NCBI RefSeq assembly: GCF_963678635.1
Contig: NC_087067.1
Coordinates: 58,696,487-58,756,486, forward strand
Length of the DNA: 60,000 nucleotides
Direction of reading: 5' to 3'
DNA from: Symsagittifera roscoffensis
Taxonomy: Eukaryota; Xenacoelomorpha; Acoela; Convolutidae
Position 1 is the stretch's first letter. Every line of letters starts with the position of its first letter. The notes under the pieces are model-generated. The model was not told the origin of the DNA and searched no databases. It was given only the letters and a program-made list of their open reading frames with translations. The position numbers and the translations under genes are program-made. Shown one piece after another: positions 23,466 through 33,758 of the stretch.

Positions 23466-24172
23466 TACACATTCAGAATAAGAAAATAAAGAGGAACCTG
23501 AAATTTTGAAATTTCTTCCTAATAAGACAAAAAAGCTAATTTTTTTAGTAGATTCCTAATAAGACAAAAAAGCTAGTTTTTTTAGTAGAAAAGAAAAAAT
23601 AACAAGTACCGTGGAAAAAAAAACGCTCAATTAAAAAAAATGATGAAAAACAAGTTTGTACAGTTTCTGTATTAAGTATAGGCTAAAGTCCATTCTCTGA
23701 AAAAATGTCTATCAGATGTTTTTTAACAGAAATTTTGTTCAAAACTGATCTACCTTGAAATGGTTTAAATGATATTTGTACATTGTAAAATAGATATTTG
23801 TAGATAATTATAAATAAGGATGTTTTGAACAATTCTTAAAAAAATAAGAAATGAGTCTGAAAGGTGTCACGAAAAACAAAAAAATGAAAGTTATGATTCT
23901 TTGCGGAAGCCAAAAAGTTTGATGTGAGGTCAAAAACTTGGATTTTACAAAGCAAATAACTAGAAAAATCATTAAAATTCTGGAACATCAACAGAAAAAC
24001 TCAACAAAATTACGACCGATAAACTTATTATCTATAAATAAAGTTTATTTATAACTCAGTCAAGAAAAAATTTTTCATCAAATCTGATAACCATAAAAAA
24101 ATCAATGAAACGAAAGCGGATATGAAGAAAACGCAAAAACATCAACAAAAAATTCAGTCAACAAAAAAACTT

Positions 24173-24339
24173 TTGTACTCTGCAAAACAACCTCGGGAGT
24201 CATTTTCACATTATCAACTAACCATTTTCCTTTCAATGACTTGGAAGCATTCACAATCACAACATCTTCTCCATTGGATGGAATGAACTCGAACATTTTT
24301 TTTTCAATGCAAAATTGTAATCTCCTTGATTGAAATAAC
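24173..24339 (-). pseudogene. Gene A 5' segment, inverted copy 3
   Basis: On the minus strand the frame is open through IPSNGEDVVIVNASKSLKGK and LVDNVKMTPEVVLQ and continues into S for a further 24 codons (open 24296-24102). The boundary codon is CAG, not TAG. Confidence 0.6.
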
Positions 24340-24945
24340 CTAAGAAAAACATTCTGTTTTGTCCGAATTACTTCAATTTATGAGGTGAAACAATTTTCAT
24401 ATCTGCTGAATCGATTCAACTTGAGCGAGTACAACATTTGTCAGTTTTCCAAAGAAAGTAGTATAGAGCAACGAGAAGTCATGCCTATTTTTGGAGAGAG
24501 GTCCACCTGTCAAAGTCGCGTTTATATGTTACTCAATTAGTTCAATCTGTTTTTTCTCGGTGACGTAATAAAGATCTTATGAGATTAATTTTTTCACCTG
24601 AGTTATTTTTGGGGGTACATGACCGGATTTATTGGCGACATTTTGCTCAATTGTTAATTAAGTGGATAACCTAATGAAATTGCTGAGGGGAAATGAAATC
24701 TTATCAGATAACTTTTTTCACCTGAAGTAATTTAGCGTAATTGATTTGGGTCTCGCTGCAGATTATCAGCTTATTGGGAATTGAACTGAAGTAATTTAAT
24801 CAATTTTTCCGAGTTAATGGTTTTCAATCTAAGATAAATCCCCTAACCCCCTGAAAATGTACTATCCTTGATTAAACATCTTTCTATAATCTATCCAAAT
24901 TTAAAAATTTCAGCTTCATTGTTTTCCTAAACTTTTAATTAGCCA

Positions 24946-25176
24946 ATGAAAAAAATTCAATTGAATGAACCAATAGAAATTTTTCTTGATCAATTTTTAT
25001 CACAGCTCAAGTTAAGTTTTATTATCTTTCATTGTTTCTTTCTTATCTCTCATTCAATGTTTTCGAGCAATTTTTATTGTCTTTTTTTACACTCTGTTCT
25101 CAATGATTTTTCCTTGAAGTTGTACTATCCTTGCGTTTTCCATATTCTACTTTCCTGTAAAGTGAAAACCTATTAG
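24946..25176 (+). CDS. ORF C, copy 3 (hydrophobic 76-aa product)
   Basis: Open copy with start context ccaATGaaaaaa, same length as copy 1 and closely similar (EIFLDQFLSQLKLSF). Two copies on opposite strands remain open at the same 76-codon length while neighbours have decayed. This gives some support for real coding, but the sample is small. Confidence 0.42.
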   Translation: MKKIQLNEPIEIFLDQFLSQLKLSFIIFHCFFLISHSMFSSNFYCLFLHSVLNDFSLKLYYPCVFHILLSCKVKTY

Positions 25177-25906
25177 TCTTCTATTAAAATTGGTTGATTA
25201 CCGTTTTGCATTGGATTCTTATTTCATTATCTTGCTAACAATTTCTTTGCTACCTTACACAGCATAATCTATCAATCGATCCTGCCTCCAACATCCAATA
25301 TCTCACTCAAACTTCAAACCCTCTTGTTTGTTCGTCCGTCTCTCAACTTTCAGTGATTCCAGTCTTTTCATCCAGTAAGATTTCTTTCATTTTCTGTCAT
25401 TTAAGGTTGAAACTTTTTTCCTACTGAGGAGTTCAGGGAACATCTTCTTTCTTTTCCTATCAATGACCTGAATTCCACCCTACTTTCTAAGTAATTTTCT
25501 GGTCGTTAGAAGAATTACAAATAACAAATCAAAAATATTGATTTGTGAGCTGAAAAATAACGAGGTTTCAGTTTTATTTCACAATTAAAAACCCATATTG
25601 TATATAGACTTTTCCCCAACTTTTTTATTTATTTTTTACTCTACGCAAAATCCCGGCTTTCACTTGTTCGCAGTGAAAGTAGAGCACCTTTCCTTCAAAA
25701 AAATCGCTTAATTCCCAGTAGTTTTTGAGAAAAATGACTTTTTTTGTATTCGGACCCGTGCGCTTAAGGAAAATTGAGAAAAAACACTTCAAAAATTTGA
25801 TGGCAATATTTTCTACTCTTTTCAGTTGAATCCTGCATTTAGATCAGAAGTTTTTCAATCTCACAATTTGAACGATTAAGAATGCGAACTGGATTTTTTT
25901 TCTTAG

Positions 25907-26558
25907 ATTATGTCGATCAACGAGATAACAGTTTGTGATTGGAGAAAAATATTCATGTACATTCCATCATGTAGAAGATGTTGTGATTGTAAAAGATTTC
26001 GAAACAAGGAAAGGAGAATGGGATGTCCGTGATGTGGCAAATTTTCCGGAGGTTTTTTTTAAAGAGTACAATAATTACGTCGGTACAGTGGATTCGGATT
26101 TTCACGATGAGCAAGTAGAAGTTGACATTTATTGGAATAATAATAAAAAACGATCCCTCAATGTTAGAGAATATATGGATATTACAATTATTCTACAAAG
26201 TGTGCGTCATCATTTTTGTAATTATGATGTATATAAGTGACCAATGACGGAAAACCGGTTAGGATTTGTAATGGCCCAGGAGGACTTGGAGTTGATTTGG
26301 AATTTAGAAAATGACTGGGATAGAGTGATTCCCAGAGAAAGCGGGAAAGAGACAAATGATGTAAAAAAACTAAAAAAAACTTCATCTTCGATTGTGATGT
26401 CCCCTTTTCTTTTCACTTCTCCGGGTGTGAATAGAAAGAGAAAGTCCGACTTTTCACTTAAAAAGGAAACTGACACCCGAATGAGACGTTGGAAAGATCG
26501 CATTTCCTGTTATCGAAAGGAAAAAAGGTGGACATTCACAGTCAAGCCAAAACAGTGA
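25907..26558 (+). CDS. Gene B, copy 3 (best-preserved copy)
   Basis: Starts after the acceptor-like ttttttcttag. The frame encodes SINEITVCDWRKIF, the EDVVIVKDFETRKGEWDV region, FFKEYNNYVGTVDSD, VDIYWNNNKKRSLNV and HHFCNYDVYK. A single in-frame TGA (26238-26240) separates this from the second open part (26244-26558: LGFVMAQEDLELIWNLENDW, then a Ser/Arg/Lys-rich tail with SPGVNRKRKSDFS). A three-codon deletion sits near 25969 relative to copy 2. The product would be about 200 aa and soluble, with a basic C-terminus that could bind nucleic acid. No family recognised. Confidence 0.5.
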
Positions 26559-26656
26559 AAGGGAAACATATTTTTGAGGTTGCTCAGACTCAAAAAAAGG
26601 AACTTTTGTGTTAACTGTTTGTAAAGTATTGTTGTAAAAAAGAGTGAATTATATAA

Positions 26657-26818
26657 TTTGTCCCGTCACATACTCATCCAGATTAACAAAATTTAGGCAT
26701 ATGACAAACCATCATGCCCGCACAATGACTCCAGGGCCTTCGATCCTGGAGGCACGTACATGATGAATTTTTATAGGTATAAATTTTGTTAATCTGGATG
26801 AGTACGTGACGGGATAAA
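26657..26818. repeat. 162-bp near-perfect palindrome, Q copy 3
   Basis: Same length and design as 22241-22402, with a few independent substitutions (for example cttcgatcctgg at the loop instead of cttcggtcctgg). It again starts within 5 bases of the end of gene B similarity and overlaps the first codons of the protease fragment. Confidence 0.88.
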
Positions 26819-27101
26819 TTGGATACATATTGCGAGAAAAGGTGGTCAATTCTATTTTCGAGATTCTTTAGGAAAAAAGGTTACCCATTACAAAAACTTT
26901 CATTTCAATAAACCCTTAACACATCTGATAGATAAAAACTTTCAGAAAATGGACTTATGCGGACTCTATTGTATTTATTTTGCCTATACTCTATACCCAA
27001 ATTGTAAACATTTTGTTGGTGATGATTATCATTTTATGCGTTTTTTTTTCACAGCACTTGTAATTCACTCTTTTTCACAACAATATTTTACAAACAGATA
27101 A
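26802..27101 (+). CDS. Adenain-like protease fragment, Q copy 3 (open, 99 codons)
   Basis: The only uninterrupted copy, but with no ATG and a TGA immediately upstream. It contains INWIHIARKGGQFYF, then FQKMDLCGLYCIYFAYTL, and a further 37 residues to TAA at 27099-27101, beyond the point where copy 1 stops. The expected catalytic His position is Asn, and the Asp block is FRDS instead of FGDS. Length is well short of a full family member (usually 120-200 residues or more), so the N-terminal part is absent. Its 3' end approaches the convergent gene B at 27183. Confidence 0.5.
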   Translation, partial: VRDGINWIHIARKGGQFYFRDSLGKKVTHYKNFHFNKPLTHLIDKNFQKMDLCGLYCIYFAYTLYPNCKHFVGDDYHFMRFFFTALVIHSFSQQYFTNR

Positions 27102-27182
27102 CACAAAAGTTCTTTTTTTTAGTCTGAGCAACCTCAAAAATTAGGCTTCCTTTTCACTTTTTTTGCTTGACTATGAACATCC

Positions 27183-27793
27183 ACTTTTTACAGAAGACGC
27201 GATCTGTCCAACTTCTCATTCGGGGTGTCAGTTTCCTTTTTGAGTGAATAGTCGAACTTTCTCTTTCTATTCACACCCGGAGAAGTGAAAAGAATAGGGG
27301 ACATCGCATTCGAAGATGGAGAATTTTCTTTATTTTCTATATCACTTGTCTCTTTCTCGCTTTCTCTGGGAATCACCCTATCCCAGTCATTTTCTAAATT
27401 CAAAATCAACTCCAATTCCTCCTGAGCCATTACAAGTCCTAACTGGTTTTCCGTAATTGGTCGCTTACATACATCATAATTACAAAAATCATGACGCACA
27501 CTTCGTGCAATTGTTCTAATATCCATATTTTCTCTAACATTGAGCGAACGTTTTTTAATATTATTTCAATGAAAGTCAACTTCTAATTTCTCATCGTGAA
27601 TATCCGAATCCACATTACCGACATAATTCTTGTACTCTTTAAAAAGAACCTCCGGAATAATTGCCACATCACGGACCCCCCATTTTCCTTTTGTTGTTTC
27701 GAAAGCTTTTACAATCACATCTTCTCCTTATGATGGAATGTACAAGAATATTTTTCTCTAATCACAAACTGTTATCTCGTTGATCGACAAAAT
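27183..27793 (-). pseudogene. Gene B, copy 4
   Basis: Mirror of copy 3 around the centre near 26.85 kb. The best open part is 27526-27188: FCNYDVCKRPITENQLGLV, LENDWDRVIPRESEKETSD and SPGVNRKRKFDYS. The N-terminal half (27793-27530) has the acceptor-like site, ILSINEITV and the signature region, with breaks. Confidence 0.55.
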
Positions 27794-28520
27794 CTAAGAA
27801 AAAAAAAATTCCAGTTCGCATTCTTAATCGTTCAATTTGTGAGATTGAAAAACTTCTGATCTAATTGCATGATTCAACTGAAAAGAGTAGAAAACATTGT
27901 CAGCAAATTTTTTAAGTGTTTTTTTCTTAATTTTCTGTAAGCGCACGGGTCCGAATTCAAAAAAAATCAATTTTTTCAGAAACTACTTAGAATTAGGCAT
28001 ATTTTATGAAGAAAAAGTGCTCTTATTTCACTGCGAAGCAGTCAAAGCCGGGATTTTTGCGTAGAATAAAAATAAAAAAACTTGGGAAAAATTTCAAGAA
28101 AAAAACTCGGAAGGGTCTATATACAAAATATGAGTTTTTAATTGTGAAATAAAATTGAAACCTCATTTTTTTCAGCTCACAAATCAATAATTTTGATTTA
28201 TTATTTGTATTTCTTCTACATTGAAAGGAAAACAAAAAAATGTTCCCTGAACTCTTCAGTAGGAAAAATTTCAACCTTAAATTAAAGAAAATGAAAACTT
28301 GATTGAAACAAATCTTACTTGATGAAAAACCTGGAATCACTAAAAAGTTCAGAGATGGACAAACAAGCAAGAGGGTTTGAAGTTTGAGTGAGATATTGGA
28401 GGCAGGATCGATTAATAAATTAATCTGTGTAACGTAGCAAAGAAATTGTCTGCAAGATAATGAAATAAGACTCCAATGCAAAACGGTAATCAACAATTTC
28501 AATAAAAGACTAATAGGTTT

Positions 28521-28742
28521 TCAATTTACAGGAAAGTAAAATGTGGAAAACTTCAAGGATAGTACAACTTCAAGGAAAAATCTTTGAGAACAGAGTGTAA
28601 AAAAAATACAATAAAAATTGCTCGAAATGAATGAATGAGAGATAAGAAAGAAACAATGAAAGATAATAAAACTTAACTTGAGCTGTGATAAAAATTGATC
28701 AAGAAAAATTTCTATTGGTTCATTCAATTGAATTTCTTTCAT
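28521..28742 (-). CDS. ORF C, copy 4 (73-aa variant)
   Basis: Begins MKEIQLNEPIEIFLDQFLSQL like copy 3. A frame change in the A-run near 28600 alters the C-terminus. Downstream (28502-28023) another long frame of 159 codons is open in an AT-rich hydrophobic reading; similar frames are not open in the other arms, so I do not call it. Confidence 0.35.
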   Translation of the reverse strand: MKEIQLNEPIEIFLDQFLSQLKLSFIIFHCFFLISHSFISSNFYCIFFTLCSQRFFLEVVLSLKFSTFYFPVN

Positions 28743-29341
28743 TGGCTACTTCAAAGTTTAGGAAAACAATGAAGCTGAAATTTTTAAATTTCAATAGATT
28801 ATAGAAAGATGTTTAACCAAGGGTAGTTAACTTTCAGGGGATTTATCTTAGATTGAAAACCATTAACTCGGAAAAATAGATAAGTTACTTCAGCTCAATT
28901 CCCAATAAGCTGAAAATTTTCAGCGAGACCCAAATCAATTACGATAAACTACTTGAAGTGAAAAAAATTATCTGATAAGATTTCATTCCCCCTCAGCAAT
29001 GTCATTAAGTTATCCACTTAATTAACAATTGAGCAAAATGTCCCCAATGAGTCCGGTCATGTACCCCCAAAAACAAACTCAGGTGATAAAATTAATCTGA
29101 TAAGATCTTTATAACGTCACCGAGAAAAAAATATATTGAGCTAATTGAGTAACATATTCACGGGACTTTGACAGGTTGATCTCTCTCCGAAAATAGGCAT
29201 GACTTCTCGTTGCTCTATACTACTTTTTTTGGAAAAGTGACAAATTTTGTACTCGCTCAAGTTGAATCGATTTAGCAGCTGAGAAAAACGTTTCACCTCG
29301 TAAATTGAAACAATTCGGAAGGAACAGAATGTTTTTCTTAG

Positions 29342-29508
29342 GTTATTTCAATCAAGGAGATTACAGTTTTGCATTTGAAAAAAAAATCTTCGAGTCCGTT
29401 CCCTCCTATGGAGAAGATGTTGTGATTGTGAATGCATCCAAGTCATTGAAAGGAAAATGGTTAGTTGATAATGTGAAAACGACTCCCGAGGTTGTTTTGT
29501 AGAGTACA
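29342..29508 (+). pseudogene. Gene A 5' segment joined to inverted S
   Basis: This 5' part of A (FNQGDYSFAFEKK frame, then GEDVVIVNASKSLKGKWL) runs to the usual boundary at 29508. It is followed not by the A body but by the far end of S in reverse. It is therefore separated from its body by an S inversion. Confidence 0.65.
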
Positions 29509-30107
29509 AAAAAATTTTGTCTGAATTTTTTCTGATGTTTCGGCGATTTCTTCATATCAGCTTTCATTTCACTGATTTCTATATGGTTATCAGATTTGAT
29601 CAAAAAAATTTTTTGACTGACTTATAAAAAAACTTTATTTATAGATAATAAATTTATCAGTCGTAATTTTTATTTTGTTGATGTTCCAAAATTTGAATGA
29701 TTTTCCAAGTTTTTGACCTCACATCAAACGTTTCGGCTTCTGCAAAGAATCAAAACTTTCATTTTTTTGTTTTTCATGACACCTTTCAGACTCATTTCTT
29801 ATTTTTTAAGAAATGATCAAAACTTCCTTATTTACAATTATCTACAAATATCATTTAAACCATTTCCAGGTAGATCAATTTTGAACAAAATTACTCTTCA
29901 AAACATCTGGTAGACATTTTTTCAGAGAATGGAATTTAGCCTATACTTAATACAGGAATTGTACAAACTTGTTTTTCATGAATATTTTTAATTGAGCGTT
30001 TAATTTTCCACGGTACTTGTTATTCTTTCTTTTCTACTGGAAAAAAAATAGCTCTTTTGTCTTTTTAGGAAGAAATCTCAAAATTTCAGTTTCCTTTTTA
30101 ATTTATT

Positions 30108-30409
30108 TTTTTTTGAATATGTACATCAAATTTTCCGCAGTTTGATTAAATTTTTGATCTTTGTTTGGTCTCATTCTGGGCGTCTGTTTTCGTTTTAGAC
30201 GACTAAAAACTGAGTTTTATCTTCCTAATAACACGCGAAGAAGTGAAGAGACCCGGCAACATTGCCTTTCTGAACATGGCTTGACTTGTTCCATTCTGCG
30301 TTAACCACTCTGTTCCTGTCACTTTCTAAATTCTATATCATCCCATACGCCTCCTGAACCATAACAAATTCTCGCTTATTCTGTCTTTGGTTGCTTTTTT
30401 ACAGCATTA
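30108..30409 (-). pseudogene. Gene A body in inverted S (cut by gap)
   Basis: On the minus strand this matches the C-terminal part of gene A found on the plus strand in S copies 1-3 (acacgcgaagaagtg, cctcctgaaccataaca). The 5' part of the gene would lie in an arm inside or beyond the N gap. Confidence 0.6.
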
Positions 30410-30609
30410 NNNNNNNNNNNNNNNNNNNNNNNNNNNNNNNNNNNNNNNNNNNNNNNNNNNNNNNNNNNNNNNNNNNNNNNNNNNNNNNNNNNNNNNNNNN
30501 NNNNNNNNNNNNNNNNNNNNNNNNNNNNNNNNNNNNNNNNNNNNNNNNNNNNNNNNNNNNNNNNNNNNNNNNNNNNNNNNNNNNNNNNNNNNNNNNNNNN
30601 NNNNNNNNN
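30410..30609. other. Assembly gap, 200 N
   Basis: Exactly 200 N, a conventional size for a gap of unknown length. It interrupts the concatemer in the middle of S, so the true number of repeats is not known. Confidence 0.99.
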
Positions 30610-30735
30610 GTTTCCAGTATTCCAAATTTGGAAGAAAGCATTAATATTAAGCATTTCCATGGACTTATTATTACTATTGGCCGAAAATACATATGGCAAA
30701 AAATATGTAAGACTTTCAAATTGTCACTGACCGTG
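30610..30735. repeat. Duplicate of the 5' part of the unknown gene at 34.4 kb
   Basis: Nearly identical to about 34346-34468, same orientation, starting at the gap edge and ending at tcactgaccg. On the minus strand it encodes the same MEMLNINAFFQIWNT start. It abuts the PolB remnant directly. Confidence 0.85.
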
Positions 30736-31533
30736 ACTTGATTTAAAGTGTACAAAAGTTCAACGCTTTGCACAGTATTTCCCTCGAAAATGCTTCAACA
30801 AACTTGTTCAGTCATTTGTCGATGCTGAAAGGTAAGGAGATGAGAACCATTTATCCGATGTTGCTGCAGAGACTATGAAACTCTTAGGTAATTCATCATA
30901 CGGTTACCAGATGATGGATAGATTGAAACATACAATCACAAAGTATTTGAATGATGAGAAAACACATAAAGCAATTAATGAACCACTCTTCAAACGTTTG
31001 GACGCTGTTCAGAAAGACTTGTACGAGATTAAGTTGCTGAAGTCAACCATTGAACACAAAGAACCCATAATTGTCGGTTTTTTTTATTCTGCAGTATGCA
31101 AAGCTGAGAATGCTTGAGCTTTACTACAACCTTTTTGACAAATTTTGTGATGTAAATAAGTTTGAGGAATTAGAATAGGACAAGGATTCACTGTATTTAG
31201 CTCTTGCTGAGGACAATTTGTTTAATTGTATTCGTCCGGAGAAAAAAGATGACTGGGAAAAACTGAAATAAAAAGATTGCAGAGATTCATATAGAGCAGA
31301 TTCAAAAACAAAATTTTTTCCATGAACATATTGTAGCGTTCATCACAAGAAACACGATAAAAGAGAACCTGGTCTGTTCAAAGAAGATTTTAGGTGCACA
31401 GAGATGCTATGTTTAGCAGCAAAGGGTTGAATAAAAGAGTTCTTGAGCAATCCGATGATCATCCCTTGCAAAACAAAACAGAAAATTCAGGACGACGGAA
31501 TACACACTAAACCTTTGAACTTGTAAAAAACTG
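30736..31533 (+). pseudogene. Protein-primed family B DNA polymerase, C-terminal part (Polinton type)
   Basis: The frame reads QRFAQYFPRKCFNKLVQSF, then after a stop ETMKLLGNSSYGYQMMDRLKH. This carries the K..GNS.YG motif of the polymerase palm, followed by EPIIVGFF and, in another frame, LRMLELYYNLFDKF. The metal-binding motif that should read DTDS appears as DKDSLYLALAED with a stop just before it. Next come HHKKHDKREPGLFKEDFRCTEML and, after a deletion, SSKGLNKRVLEQS. These blocks in this order are characteristic of the polymerase of Polinton/Maverick elements, which replicate via a terminal protein. The N-terminal exonuclease half is absent, and stops, frameshifts and the altered motif make it dead. 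Confidence 0.8.
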
Positions 31534-32110
31534 ATATTGTAATAGCATTCAATTCAGTATTGAATAAATTACCGTAAACTTGCGGTAAATTTATTATACG
31601 AAGCAGTGCTTTATATACTTCATCTTATGAATTTAACTTTTTTTTTCAAAAAACATGATTTTTTTTTCGAAGTTTTAGTAGATTACAGTATAGCTTCAAG
31701 TAGATACAAAAAAAGATTATCCAATAAATTATAGCTAATCTTATCGTGTTTTGAATTTTTTTTGAAAATTTTTCAATTTGTTTGATAAAATTACAAAACT
31801 TGTCACAAAAAACTCTTATCATTGACTTACGATGTACCAAAAAACTATTTAAAAGACCTTCATTCCACAATTAAAACGTAATTAACATCAATTTTTCCCA
31901 ATTACATAACGCGCGTCGAGATTTTTGCGAAAAAAGTAGACATTTCCACACAAAAACCAAAAACATTTCGTTTTTTTTTTACCATTATCTTACCATCACA
32001 CAAACCATAAAACCTTACCGTCGGTATTCCCTATCTTTATCCATTGTAGACTCTTTACCCAATCTCAAAACAAAGCTCGGAGACCGGATGCTCTGTTCTC
32101 TATCTTAAAA
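31534..32110. other. AT-rich non-coding DNA
   Basis: No feature seen apart from T- and A-tracts. Confidence 0.5.
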
Positions 32111-33005
32111 CATGGTGGTCTGCTTAAAGATTATTATTATCATTAGTTGCGAAAAATTCAAAGTTATGGTCTGAAAAAAAATTGATTTTTTGGTGTTTTC
32201 TTTTAATGGTACGTTTTTTTGATTATAGGTTTGTATGTTTCATAATTAATAAATGAATATTCATTTAAGGGAAATGGTTTAGCTAGTGATTGTAAATTTG
32301 GTTGCTGGAGCGGTATATTTTTGTGGAGTTTTAATTATGGTGTTGTAATTGTGGGGTGTATTGGTGAGATATTTTTTGTGTTTTACTGCCAATTTTGTAA
32401 CAATCTCCTCATTTGTAACCTTTAAGATTTGAAAATCTTGTTGACTTAGTGTTGTTGTTCGGCTTAAATTATCTCTTGCATGTCTGAAAGTTGATTTTAA
32501 ACTGATATTGTCTATTCTATTTCGAAAAATGTTTTCTAACCAAATCGTGCTTTATTTGTTGTCAATGTGATGATTTTTTATTTATTTTCATATATTGAAA
32601 TTGTTTGAGTTGCTGAGGTTGAAGTGGCTTTGTTATATCCCTAATTATATCATGATATTATTCAAGGTCCCAATCCTTATCAAAAAAATTTTTCATCTTG
32701 ACAGTATGCACGGAATTGTTTTCTAGATTGTCGAACAAGACAAGGAGGTAAAAAGATATATTTCTGTCGTTGAGGCTTTCTTTTTTGCAAATTGACTTTG
32801 CCTGTTGCAAATTTTGATGTTTTATGTTTTTGTTGTACTCTACGAAAACTTCTGAACCTTTAGGTCATCTGTTTGAATTTTCTATGATGGAGTACATGAT
32901 TTTGTGGTACAACTTCATTTGCAAAAATTCCATACTCTGAGGTTACGTTGCGCAGATTGGACAAGTAGTATTCAAGTATCTGGTTTTTGGTTTTTACTTC
33001 TGACT
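32111..33005 (-). pseudogene. Fossil gag fragment of the same retroelement family
   Basis: Read on the minus strand, the segment is collinear with about 43575-44670 of the main element. It shares tacttgaatactac..aacgtaac..caaacagatga near 32990-32870, ggattgggaccttgaataat near 32680, and the stretch gtcaacaagattttcaaatc near 32440 that corresponds to aacaagatattcaaac at 44337. No open frame survives. It lies near the 30.6-34.4 kb duplicate and is much more decayed than the main copy. Confidence 0.65.
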
Positions 33006-33758
33006 TTTTTTTTGCTTATTAAAATAAACGGATGATAATTGGTAGAATAAACTCATCCTCAAATTTTTTTTACATGATGCAATTTTTTTTCGTGATTTAT
33101 AAAAAACATATGCAAAAACCAAACTTAATTTTTCTTATGCAACGGCAAAATCGCAAATTTTTTTTGTAAAAAACGTGGTTAATCATCGCCAAAAAATTCA
33201 ACCTTTTTATTTTCGAGTGCTATTCCCTATCTTCATACATTTTTTTTCTGATTTTTTTTGGTCAACATACTTGCAAACAATAGATTTCTTCATGATCAAA
33301 AATAAAACAAAGAATTCTTTTACTTTAATTATTAACAGTGCAAGAAAAATTGTATAAAATTTTTTTAATAAGCAAAAATATTTAATGAAATATTTCTTAA
33401 TTTGCAAGTTTTTCTTTGATTTTTTTAACAAGTAACCAAATAGTGTTAAGAAAAACTCTGCAAGTTGCAAAAACGTGTAATGATGTTTTTATCATGTATG
33501 CAAAAATGTGATGTTCTTTTATCAAATCTGGAAAAAATGATCTGTAATTTAAGAAAAAAGGCGAAATTGTTTTATTTTTTTTATCATTTTGCAAACATTT
33601 TGTAATTTGTAAAATGCAAACTTTTTATGATTTGTGCAAAAATGTGTTTGACAAATTTTTTCATTACATCATACTTTTTCTGTTTTTTCCTATCTCTTCG
33701 AAAATAAATTTTAGATGCAAAAAAAATTAAAATATAAAACAGACAATAACCAAATTAT
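33006..33758. other. T-rich non-coding DNA
   Basis: Long T tracts and recurring tgcaaaaa/aaatgtg words. No gene seen. Confidence 0.5.

Larger units (their letters stand above)
14079..30409. mobile_element. S-U-Q-U' palindromic concatemer of an unknown element
   Basis: Order of segments: U' partial 14079-14357; S 14358-15460; U partial 15461-15890; Q 15891-16153; U' 16154-18628; S 18629-19738; U 19739-22235; Q 22236-22643; U' partial 22644-23020; S 23021-24172; U 24173-26652; Q 26653-27059; U' 27060-29509; S inverted 29510-30409, cut by the gap. U and U' are inverted copies of the same about 2.5-kb arm. Alternation is perfect, and one full period (23021-29509) is 6.49 kb. Three arms carry internal deletions. 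The content (adenain-like protease, nearby protein-primed PolB) suggests a Polinton/adintovirus-like parent. That attribution is inference; the repeat architecture is directly visible. Confidence 0.8.

Noticed and set aside
28023-28502. 159-codon minus-strand ORF in arm U'
   Set aside because: Phe/Leu-rich reading of AT-rich DNA that is not open in the other three arms; it also runs through the conserved spacer and hairpin.
30376-30773. ORFs spanning the N gap
   Set aside because: Artefacts of translating N; nothing can be said about the gap sequence.
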